Position numbers and translations under genes: made by a program. From assembly GCA_040404065.1 (NCBI GenBank), contig JBBAJM010000001.1: 64,000 nt of DNA. One strand, given 5' to 3'. The notes under the pieces are model-generated. The model searched no databases and was not told where the DNA came from. It saw only the letters and a list, made by a program, of their open reading frames with translations. Origin of the DNA: Fontibacterium sp040404065 (GTDB taxonomy: Bacteria > Pseudomonadota > Alphaproteobacteria > Pelagibacterales > Pelagibacteraceae). Positions 1-7,319 of this stretch are shown here, one piece after another; within the stretch, counting starts at the first letter, position 1; each line of letters opens with the position of its first letter.

Positions 1-1
1 A

Positions 2-799
2 TTAGGACTTAAAGAAGGAGAATCCATAGATCACCCATGGATTAATAAAGCCTTAGAAAAAGCCCAACAAAAAGTTGAAGGCAGAAATTTTGATATTAGA
101 AAAACTTTATTGCAATTTGATGATGTAATGAATGATCAAAGAAAAGTAATTTTTGAACAAAGATTAGAAGTAATAAAAAACCCAAATATTTATAATGTAA
201 TAGATGATGTTTTTGATGAAATAGCAGAACAAGTTATAAGTGAAATTCAATTTTATCGAGAGCATGTTAATGCTGAAGCAAAGAAAACAATTAAAATTAA
301 AACAGAACGTCTTTGCGGTACAAGAATTAGTGATGATGATTTTGCTCTAATACTTAAAAAAAGTAGTTCTGAAATAAAGAAATTTTTAAAAGATCATTTT
401 GATGAAAAAAGAAATACGCGAATAAGTACGGCTGGAGATGAAGTGAATAAAGATGTTGAAAAAAGAATATTTTTACAGAATCTTGATTATGAATGGAGAA
501 GTCATTTGCAATACCTTGAACAATTAAGACAAGTTATAGGTCTTAGAGGTTATGGACAAAAAAATCCTCTTGATGAATATAAAAAAGAAAGTTTCAATTT
601 ATTTAAAGATTTACTTTCAAAAATTAAAGAAAATTTAATTATATTTTTAATTAATATTCAAGTGACTACAGAAAACAAAGCTCCACAAACTCCAGAATCA
701 AAACCCGTATTAGATGAAAAAATTTCAAGAAATGCTCCTTGCACTTGCGGTTCTGGGAAGAAATACAAGAATTGTTGCGGCTCTCTAACCAAAAATTAA
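2..799 (+). CDS. secA: Preprotein translocase ATPase SecA, C-terminal part (5' end outside window)
   Basis: SecA drives post-translational export of preproteins through SecYEG at the inner membrane. The reading frame is open from base 2, so only about the last 265 residues of a normally 850-900 residue protein are present. What is seen is the helical scaffold/wing region, with conserved motifs such as QFDDVMNDQR and YEWRSHLQYLEQLRQ. After a short linker comes the C-terminal zinc motif CxCx8CC (within about the last 20 residues), which binds SecB or ribosomes in known SecA proteins. The stop overlaps the convergent accA by 15 bp. Identification is secure; the ATP-binding motor domains lie upstream of the window. 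Confidence 0.97.
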   Translation, partial: LGLKEGESIDHPWINKALEKAQQKVEGRNFDIRKTLLQFDDVMNDQRKVIFEQRLEVIKNPNIYNVIDDVFDEIAEQVISEIQFYREHVNAEAKKTIKIKTERLCGTRISDDDFALILKKSSSEIKKFLKDHFDEKRNTRISTAGDEVNKDVEKRIFLQNLDYEWRSHLQYLEQLRQVIGLRGYGQKNPLDEYKKESFNLFKDLLSKIKENLIIFLINIQVTTENKAPQTPESKPVLDEKISRNAPCTCGSGKKYKNCCGSLTKN

Positions 800-1891
800 A
801 GCTAAAATAAACAACAGTACAATAACAGCAACCGTTGCTACCAATTTAGCATTATTCTGTAACAATAATTTCCAATTAAATGGATTGAATTTTGTAGTTG
901 GAATATGAACTCCTTTATAAAATTCATCTTTAGTAATCAAAACATCTCTACCAATACTTAGGAATCTATTTTTTCTTTGATTAATGAGTTCTTCAGGAGA
1001 GATTCTTAATAATTCGCTTAAATTTCTTTTAATAACGCTTGTAACATTTGTAATAGCTTGGTCGTGACTTCTGTGAGCGCCCCCTTTTGGTTCTTGAATA
1101 ACCTCATCTATAATTTTACTTTCTAATAGATCTTGTGCCGAAATTTTCATTGCCTCAGCAGCTTCTTTTGCCTTTTTGGGATCACGCCACAGAATAGAAG
1201 CGCACCCTTCTGGTGAAATCACTGAATAAACAGAATGTTCTAACATTAAAACTTTATTTGCTGTTGCAAGTGCAATGGCTCCTCCAGAACCACCTTCGCC
1301 AATTACAACTGATATCAACGGAACATTTACATTAAGACAACATTCAATACATTTTGCTATTGCTTCTGCCTGCCCCCTTTCTTCGGCTCCTTTTCCAGGA
1401 TAAGCACCGGGTGTATCTACAAAAGTTATAATTGGAATATTTAATCTATTGGCAAGATTCATAAGACGCATACTTTTTCGGTAACCTTCTGGACGCATCA
1501 TTCCAAAATTTCTTTGAATTCTAGATTGAGTATCATTTCCTTTCTCTTGACCAATCACCAAAACTGAAACTCCGTCTAGATTTCCAAATCCTGCTAGCAC
1601 AGATTGATCTTCTCCGTATAAACGATCTCCTGACAAATTTATAAAATCTGGAAATATTTTTTTAATATAGTGAACAGAACGCGGTCTAAAATCATGTCTT
1701 GCAACTTTAGTTTTTTGCCAGCGATTAAGATTTGAATAAACTTTATCTAACTCATCATTTAACTTTTTTTCAGTCTCAACAATTATTGGATTTTCAATAA
1801 TAGTGATACCTTTAGCAATATAAGGTCCTTTTAACTCCTGAATCTTTTGATCTAGAACCTTAATATTGTCTTCAAAATCTAAATAATTCAT
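785..1891 (-). CDS. accA: Acetyl-CoA carboxylase carboxyltransferase subunit alpha with C-terminal membrane tail
   Basis: AccA pairs with AccD to transfer the carboxyl group from biotin-BCCP to acetyl-CoA, the first committed step of fatty acid synthesis. The carboxyltransferase core is clear (VDTPGAYPGKGAEERGQ and GEGGSGGAIALA near residues 160-205, then the SPEGCASILWRD segment). At 368 aa it is about 50 residues longer than the usual AccA of roughly 315-320 aa. The extra tail contains an NPFNWKLLLQ stretch and ends in a single hydrophobic helix of about 20 residues rich in V, I, L and A. This suggests tail anchoring to the membrane, which is an inference. It is convergent with secA, with overlapping 3' ends. 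Confidence 0.95.
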   Translation of the reverse strand: MNYLDFEDNIKVLDQKIQELKGPYIAKGITIIENPIIVETEKKLNDELDKVYSNLNRWQKTKVARHDFRPRSVHYIKKIFPDFINLSGDRLYGEDQSVLAGFGNLDGVSVLVIGQEKGNDTQSRIQRNFGMMRPEGYRKSMRLMNLANRLNIPIITFVDTPGAYPGKGAEERGQAEAIAKCIECCLNVNVPLISVVIGEGGSGGAIALATANKVLMLEHSVYSVISPEGCASILWRDPKKAKEAAEAMKISAQDLLESKIIDEVIQEPKGGAHRSHDQAITNVTSVIKRNLSELLRISPEELINQRKNRFLSIGRDVLITKDEFYKGVHIPTTKFNPFNWKLLLQNNAKLVATVAVIVLLFILALIFG

Positions 1892-1954
1892 CTAATTTCT
1901 TATTTTTTATAAATATTGAGTTCAGATAAAGTTTATATATAAATAAACGCCTAC

Positions 1955-3562
1955 ATGAAATCTTTTCCAAAAAATACGACAATTACGGGCACTATTTCAA
2001 AAGAATTTGAAGATATACTAACATTAGAATGTTTAGAATTTATTGCTGAATTACACAGAAAATTTAACGGTCAAAGACTTGAATTATTAAAACGAAGACA
2101 AGAGGTTCAAAAAAAAATTGATGGGGGCTGGCGTCCTAATTTTTTAGAAGAAACAAGATCTATAAGAGAAAAAGATTGGAAGGTATTAAATGTACCAAAA
2201 GATCTGCAAGATCGAAGGGTTGAAATTACAGGTCCTACTAACCAAAAAATGATTATTAATGCTCTTAATTCTGGAGCGAGCTGTTTTATGGCCGATCTTG
2301 AAGACTCTTCAACTCCTTCTTGGAATAACGTTATCGAAGGTCAAATAAATTTAAAAAATGCTGTTAATAAAAAAATCGATTTTATAGACGCAGTAACCGG
2401 CAAAGCTTACAAATTAAATGAGAAACATGCTGTGCTGATTGTGAGACCAAGGGGATGGCACTTAGATGAAGCCCATTTCTTAGTTGATAATGAAAAATGC
2501 TCAGGAGGTATCTTTGATTTTGGTCTTTATTTTTATCATAACGCCAAACAACTTATTAAAAACGCAACAGGTCCATATTTTTATTTACCAAAAATGGAGA
2601 GTCATCTTGAAGCTAGACTTTGGAATTCTGTTTTTACAGAAGCTCAAAAAAAATTAGGTATTCTACACGGAACTATTAAAGCGACCGTTTTAATTGAGAC
2701 AATATTGGCTTCTTTTGAAATGGATGAAATTCTATTTGAATTAAAAGATCATATCGTAGGTCTTAACTGTGGAAGATGGGATTATATTTTTAGCTACATT
2801 AAAAAATTTAAAAACTTTAAAGACTTTTTATTGCCAGATCGATCTTTCGTTAAGATGACTTCTCATTTTTTAAGATCCTATAGTTTATTGTTAATCAAAA
2901 CATGTCACCGTAGAGGTGCTCACGCAATGGGCGGAATGGCAGCCCAAATTCCAATTAAAGACAATGAAGCTTTAAATCAAAAAGCAATGGAAGCCGTAAA
3001 ACAAGATAAATTAAGAGAAGCGAATGATGGTCATGATGGTACTTGGGTTGCTCATCCGGGTCTGGTTAAAATTGCAAAAGATATTTTTGATGAAAAAATG
3101 CCACAACCAAACCAAATTAATAAAATTCCTAGCAATATAAAAATAGAAGCTAATGATTTATTGCTTGCTGAAAAAGGAGATATTACTGAAGAAGGTCTTA
3201 GAAAAAATATTTCTGTAGGTATCCAATATTTAGCAGCATGGCTTGGTGGTAATGGCTGTGTGCCTATTTATAATTTAATGGAAGATGCGGCTACTGCTGA
3301 AATTTCAAGGGCACAAGTTTGGCAATGGAATAAACATCAATGCAAAACCTCTGCTGGTAAAGAAATTGATCCTGAATATGTAAAAAAAATTGTCAAAGAA
3401 GAAATGGTGCAAATTAAAAAAGAAGTAGGAGAACAAAAATTTGCCAAAGGTAATTATGAGCGTGCCTCAAAAATGTTTGAAGAAATGTCAATTGCTAGTC
3501 AATTTGACGATTTTTTAACTGTTCCCGCTTACAACGAAATTCTCAGATCTGAAGCTAAATAA
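1955..3562 (+). CDS. aceB: Malate synthase A
   Basis: It condenses glyoxylate with acetyl-CoA to malate, feeding two-carbon and glyoxylate-derived carbon into the TCA cycle. Its 535 aa match the A-type enzyme (about 530 aa), not the 720-aa G type. The family signature KDHIVGLNCGRWDYIF is present near residues 262-277. The glyoxylate-loop segment VRPRGWH and the C-terminal catalytic-Asp segment LMEDAATAEISRAQVWQW are also seen. The gap to accA is only 63 bp and very AT-rich; no riboswitch-like structure is visible there. No isocitrate lyase gene is adjacent. Start chosen at the ATG at 1955. Confidence 0.96.
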   Translation: MKSFPKNTTITGTISKEFEDILTLECLEFIAELHRKFNGQRLELLKRRQEVQKKIDGGWRPNFLEETRSIREKDWKVLNVPKDLQDRRVEITGPTNQKMIINALNSGASCFMADLEDSSTPSWNNVIEGQINLKNAVNKKIDFIDAVTGKAYKLNEKHAVLIVRPRGWHLDEAHFLVDNEKCSGGIFDFGLYFYHNAKQLIKNATGPYFYLPKMESHLEARLWNSVFTEAQKKLGILHGTIKATVLIETILASFEMDEILFELKDHIVGLNCGRWDYIFSYIKKFKNFKDFLLPDRSFVKMTSHFLRSYSLLLIKTCHRRGAHAMGGMAAQIPIKDNEALNQKAMEAVKQDKLREANDGHDGTWVAHPGLVKIAKDIFDEKMPQPNQINKIPSNIKIEANDLLLAEKGDITEEGLRKNISVGIQYLAAWLGGNGCVPIYNLMEDAATAEISRAQVWQWNKHQCKTSAGKEIDPEYVKKIVKEEMVQIKKEVGEQKFAKGNYERASKMFEEMSIASQFDDFLTVPAYNEILRSEAK

Positions 3563-3566
3563 TAGC

Positions 3567-3725
3567 TTACTTAATAATAGTTAATTTATCTGTTGGAATC
3601 TTTTCGATAATTTTTTCTTTTTCCAAAACAATATCTTTTGAACCAAAATAATAAAGAATACACAGAATAGCGATCAGGCTAGATATTGCTGATAGGATAA
3701 TTAGTAAGGAAGTTCTGAAGGGCAT
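3567..3725 (-). CDS. Small single-span membrane protein, 52 aa, unknown function
   Basis: This ORF is too short for standard length cut-offs. It reads ATG to TAA on the minus strand and fills most of the 222-bp gap between aceB and aroK. Residues about 5-27 form one hydrophobic helix (LLIILSAISSLIAILCILYY), followed by a charged, Lys/Glu-rich tail of about 25 residues. This is the layout of a small inner-membrane protein with a soluble tail. It is convergent with aceB, leaving 4 bp between stop codons, and divergent from aroK. No homolog is recognised. Support comes from the coherent membrane-helix plus charged-tail composition and the tight fit in the gap. Confidence 0.5.
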   Translation of the reverse strand: MPFRTSLLIILSAISSLIAILCILYYFGSKDIVLEKEKIIEKIPTDKLTIIK

Positions 3726-3784
3726 TTCTGATTAATTATATAATATTTCAATTAGAATTATGTTAATAAATTATTCATTCAATA

Positions 3785-4309
3785 ATGGCAACGCATAAAA
3801 GCTTAGTATTAGTTGGAATGATGGGTACAGGAAAAAGTACCATTGGAAAAGAAGTCGCAAAAAAATTAAAAATTGATTTTATCGATACTGATCAATTAAT
3901 AGAAAAAGAAGCTAATCTTACTATTGCTGAAATTTTTAAAAAGAATGGCGAGAAATATTTTCGTGAATTAGAAGAAAAAATATTTCTAAAAATAAAAAAT
4001 GATAAAGAAAGATTAATATCTGTGGGCGGTGGAGCTTTTATTAACAATTCTATTAGAAATAAAATTCTAAAAGAATACTTATCTATTTGGCTAAATATGG
4101 ATGAAGATTTGATTATTGATCGCATTAAGCGTAATGCTAAAAAAAGACCAATGTTAGATCAGGATAATATTGAAAAAAGCATTATAAATCTAAAAAAAAC
4201 TAGAGACCCAATATATAAATTGGCCGACCATGAAATAAATTGTAGTTTAAGTAGCAAGAGTAAAATTATTGAAAAAATTATAAATATTTATGAAAAAAAT
4301 AACAATTAA
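3785..4309 (+). CDS. aroK: Shikimate kinase
   Basis: It phosphorylates shikimate with ATP at the 3-hydroxyl, step five of the shikimate pathway to chorismate and aromatic amino acids. At 174 aa it is of normal length. A Walker A loop GMMGTGKST lies at residues 11-19, with the substrate-binding FIDTD and YFRELE segments, the SVGGGAF motif and the RNAKKRPML lid arginine region. The 3' end overlaps aroB by 20 bp, so the two are almost certainly co-transcribed and translationally coupled, as in most proteobacteria. Confidence 0.95.
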   Translation: MATHKSLVLVGMMGTGKSTIGKEVAKKLKIDFIDTDQLIEKEANLTIAEIFKKNGEKYFRELEEKIFLKIKNDKERLISVGGGAFINNSIRNKILKEYLSIWLNMDEDLIIDRIKRNAKKRPMLDQDNIEKSIINLKKTRDPIYKLADHEINCSLSSKSKIIEKIINIYEKNNN

Positions 4310-5396
4310 AGTAAATTTAAAAAACAATAACTACCCAATTGTTATTAGTAATCATTTACTTAAAAACGCAGGAACAGAAATAAAAAAAATAATTCCAAAA
4401 GCACAAAAATTTCTTTTAATTACTGATAAAAATATTCCAAAATCTTACGCTCGCATAATTCTATCTTCATTAAAATCTAACAAAAAATACCTATTAACGT
4501 TGAGTGCTGGTGAAAAATCAAAAAATATGAATTTCACCAATGCTATTATAAAAAAATTATTTAAATATAATTTTAATCGAGATGACTGCGTTATCGCGTT
4601 GGGTGGTGGCGTTATTGGCGATTTATCAGGATTTGCGAGCAGTATTTTTAAGAGAGGTTTAAATCTAGTTCAAATACCAACAACTTTGTTAGCTCAGGTC
4701 GATTCTTCAATCGGTGGAAAAACTGGGATTAATTCTGAAGAAGGTAAAAATATGATTGGAACATTTTACCAACCCAAACTTGTTCTGATTGATCCAACAA
4801 CATTAAAAAGTTTACCACGCAGACATTTAGTTGCTGGTTATGCTGAAATTTTAAAATACGCCTTAATCATGAATTCTAAATTCTTTGCTTGGTTAGAAAA
4901 AAATTCTCATGCAATAATTAATCTAACTGATTTAAATACAGTGATGTACGCGATTAAAGAAAGTTGCAAAAGCAAAGCTGTTATTGTGCAAAAAGATGAA
5001 AAAGAAAAAAATTTAAGAGCTATACTTAATTTTGGTCACACATTTGCTCATGCATTTGAAGCTCTAAAAAAATATTCAGAAGAGCTAATTCATGGAGAGG
5101 CAGTGCTATATGGAATGATGATTGCATCTTCTTTGTCTGTCAAAATGAAAATGATGCATATCAATGAATATCAACGCATTAGACATTTATATCGAAGACT
5201 AAATATTAATTATCAAATTAAAAATCTTTTTAAGAAAAAAGATATAAATAAAATCTTAGATTACATGAAACATGATAAAAAAAATTCTGGTTCTAAGATT
5301 AATTTAATCTTATTGAGTAAAATTGGAAAAGCTAAAATTCATCCTTCAGATCTTAATAAAAATATAAAACCTATTTTAGCTGAACAATTTAATTAA
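4290..5396 (+). CDS. aroB: 3-Dehydroquinate synthase
   Basis: It converts DAHP to 3-dehydroquinate, step two of the shikimate pathway, using NAD+ and a divalent metal. Its 368 aa are typical. The NAD-binding GGGVIGDLSGFASS segment is near residue 105. The PTTLLAQVDSSIGGKTGIN block and the metal-binding NFGHTFAHAFE and LIHGEAV motifs follow. The start lies inside aroK (20-bp overlap). The 3' end overlaps the convergent bolA gene by 8 bp. Confidence 0.95.
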   Translation: MKKITIKVNLKNNNYPIVISNHLLKNAGTEIKKIIPKAQKFLLITDKNIPKSYARIILSSLKSNKKYLLTLSAGEKSKNMNFTNAIIKKLFKYNFNRDDCVIALGGGVIGDLSGFASSIFKRGLNLVQIPTTLLAQVDSSIGGKTGINSEEGKNMIGTFYQPKLVLIDPTTLKSLPRRHLVAGYAEILKYALIMNSKFFAWLEKNSHAIINLTDLNTVMYAIKESCKSKAVIVQKDEKEKNLRAILNFGHTFAHAFEALKKYSEELIHGEAVLYGMMIASSLSVKMKMMHINEYQRIRHLYRRLNINYQIKNLFKKKDINKILDYMKHDKKNSGSKINLILLSKIGKAKIHPSDLNKNIKPILAEQFN

Positions 5397-5646
5397 TTTT
5401 GATTTCAAGGGAATGAATAATATTTTTCATCTCATCATATAAAATTGCATAAATTTTTTTATGCGCATCAATCGTTTTTAATTTTTTAAGCTCAACAGAA
5501 GAAATAATCACCTCAAAATGACTATTATTATTTTTGGGTGATTGAGCGTGATGTTGATGCAGGTGTGAATTGTTATTCACTACTACGTTCTCACAAATGA
5601 TATTTTGTTTAATTTTGTCTAAGATAATATATTTTAGATCTGACAT
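5389..5646 (-). CDS. bolA: BolA family protein
   Basis: BolA-family proteins partner monothiol glutaredoxins in Fe-S cluster and iron homeostasis. The 85-aa sequence shows the BolA pattern: an N-terminal helix, a His-containing loop (HLHQHHAQSPKNNNSHFEV), the VIISS strand, then a helix with DAHKKIYAILYDEM and a final IHSLEI. The gene sits directly upstream of, and divergent to, the J-domain/cobS/cobT block. The arrangement bolA-dnaJ-cobS-cobT is common in alphaproteobacteria. The 34-bp gap to the J-domain gene must hold both start regions. Which BolA subfamily it belongs to cannot be decided here. Confidence 0.82.
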   Translation of the reverse strand: MSDLKYIILDKIKQNIICENVVVNNNSHLHQHHAQSPKNNNSHFEVIISSVELKKLKTIDAHKKIYAILYDEMKNIIHSLEIKIN

Positions 5647-5680
5647 AAAATAATTTTAATCAATTTAAAAAATTACGCAA

Positions 5681-6334
5681 ATGAGAAAGATCTGTGAGTG
5701 GAGCAAATGCAAAGATCTTGCGACAGGTCAGGGTCTTGTAAAAAAAGATATTAACAAGCAATATAAGTGGTTCTGTGCCGACCATCTAAAAATTCATAAT
5801 AAGATCAACAATAATTCATGCGATTGGAAAAGATGTAAACATCCCGGAGAATTTAAAGCCCCATCCAAAACTCCTGGTGAATACAAATGGTTCTGCTCAG
5901 AACATATAAAGATTTATAATCATGAATGGGATTTCTTTTCCGGAATGGCTCAGGACAAGATTGAGGAATTTATTTATTCAGACATTACCTGGCATAAACC
6001 TACGTCTAAACTAGGTTCAAAAGATAATTTTTTTAATAAAGTTTGGAGAAATATTTTAGAAGAACATGACATCTCTAATTTTTCTGCAGATTTTTTTAAA
6101 CAATTTGAAAATAAAACTATTTATAGTTCCAAAGAAATAGAGGCTCTTAAAAAGCTTGATTTAAAAAGTAATGTAAAATGGAGTGAAATTAGAGAACAAT
6201 TTAAAAAACTTGTAAAAAAATATCACCCAGATACAAATTCCGGAGACAAAAAATTTGAAAATAAATTAAAAGAAATAACTATCGCATATACATATTTAAG
6301 GAATAACCAAAAAAATATTAATCATGGAAAATAA
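5681..6334 (+). CDS. J-domain protein with two N-terminal Cys/His repeats
   Basis: The C-terminal third is a J domain with the HPD motif (KKYHPDTNSG, about residues 180-190), the signature for stimulating an Hsp70/DnaK ATPase. The N-terminal 90 residues carry two related units: CEWSKCKD with a later WFCADH, and CDWKRCKHPGEF with a later WFCSEH. Each offers three Cys and one His that could bind zinc. There is no Gly/Phe region and no classical DnaJ zinc centre, so this is a specialised co-chaperone, not DnaJ itself. It overlaps cobS by 11 bp. The family is recognised as a companion of cobST in alphaproteobacteria; its client is unknown. Confidence 0.85.
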   Translation: MRKICEWSKCKDLATGQGLVKKDINKQYKWFCADHLKIHNKINNNSCDWKRCKHPGEFKAPSKTPGEYKWFCSEHIKIYNHEWDFFSGMAQDKIEEFIYSDITWHKPTSKLGSKDNFFNKVWRNILEEHDISNFSADFFKQFENKTIYSSKEIEALKKLDLKSNVKWSEIREQFKKLVKKYHPDTNSGDKKFENKLKEITIAYTYLRNNQKNINHGK

Positions 6335-7319
6335 TACTTTTGAAAATACCCCAGATATAAAAATTTCTGTAAAACAAACTTTTAATATCGACACAGATAT
6401 GATGGTTGAAGGTTTTTCAAAACGAAATCAATTTGTTCCAGAGCTAGATAGTGCTTATAAATTTGACCGAGATACTACACTTGCCATCCTCGCAGGATTT
6501 GTTTTTAATAAAAGAGTTCTAATCCAAGGATTTCATGGCACAGGAAAATCAACTCATATCGAACAAATTGCAGCACGATTAAATTGGCCTTGCGTACGTG
6601 TAAACTTGGACAGTCATGTAAGTAGGATTGATTTGCTAGGAAAAGATGCAATTGTAATAAAAGATAATAAGCAGATCACTGAGTTCAGAGAAGGAATTCT
6701 TCCATGGGCACTACAAAATCCTGTGGCTTTAGTATTTGATGAATATGACGCTGGTAGACCAGATGTGATGTTTGTGATTCAAAGATTACTTGAGAGTGAT
6801 GGAAAGTTAACTCTGCTTGATAAAAATAAAGTCATAAAACAACATAAATATTTTAGACTATTTGCAACCGCAAACACTATTGGTCTTGGAGATACTTCTG
6901 GACTTTATCACGGCACTCAACAGATTAATCAAGGACAAATGGATAGGTGGAATATAGTAACTACACTTAACTATTTAGCGCCAGAGAATGAACTTGAAAT
7001 TATAATATCAAAATGTCCTCACTTAAATACAGCTGAAGGCAAAAAAATTGCGCAAAAAATGATTCAAGTAGCTGAACTAACAAGAGCTGGTCTTGCTAAT
7101 GGAGACATTTCAACAGTAATGAGTCCCAGAACTGTAATGACGTGGGCAGACAATTATAAAATTTTTAAAGATATTGGTTACTCATTTAAAATATCATTTT
7201 TAAATCGTTGCGATGAGTTGGAAAGAGCAATTATTGCAGAGTATTTTCAAAGATGTTTTGCCCAAGAACTTACGGAAACATCAGCAAGTGTAAAAATAAA
7301 TCTAAAAAATGGAAAATGA
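6324..7319 (+). CDS. cobS: CobS-type AAA+ ATPase (cobaltochelatase subunit)
   Basis: This is a MoxR-like AAA+ ATPase that, together with CobT and CobN, inserts cobalt into hydrogenobyrinic acid diamide in aerobic B12 synthesis. At 331 aa it matches CobS. The Walker A loop GFHGTGKST is at about residues 69-77, Walker B is in ALVFDEYDAGRPD, and a sensor-like FATANTIGLGD follows. It overlaps both the upstream J-domain gene and the downstream cobT by 11 bp. No cobN is in the window, so a true cobalt-chelatase role is not shown. The CobS/CobT pair could serve another metal or protein-remodelling task. Confidence 0.9.
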   Translation: MENNTFENTPDIKISVKQTFNIDTDMMVEGFSKRNQFVPELDSAYKFDRDTTLAILAGFVFNKRVLIQGFHGTGKSTHIEQIAARLNWPCVRVNLDSHVSRIDLLGKDAIVIKDNKQITEFREGILPWALQNPVALVFDEYDAGRPDVMFVIQRLLESDGKLTLLDKNKVIKQHKYFRLFATANTIGLGDTSGLYHGTQQINQGQMDRWNIVTTLNYLAPENELEIIISKCPHLNTAEGKKIAQKMIQVAELTRAGLANGDISTVMSPRTVMTWADNYKIFKDIGYSFKISFLNRCDELERAIIAEYFQRCFAQELTETSASVKINLKNGK

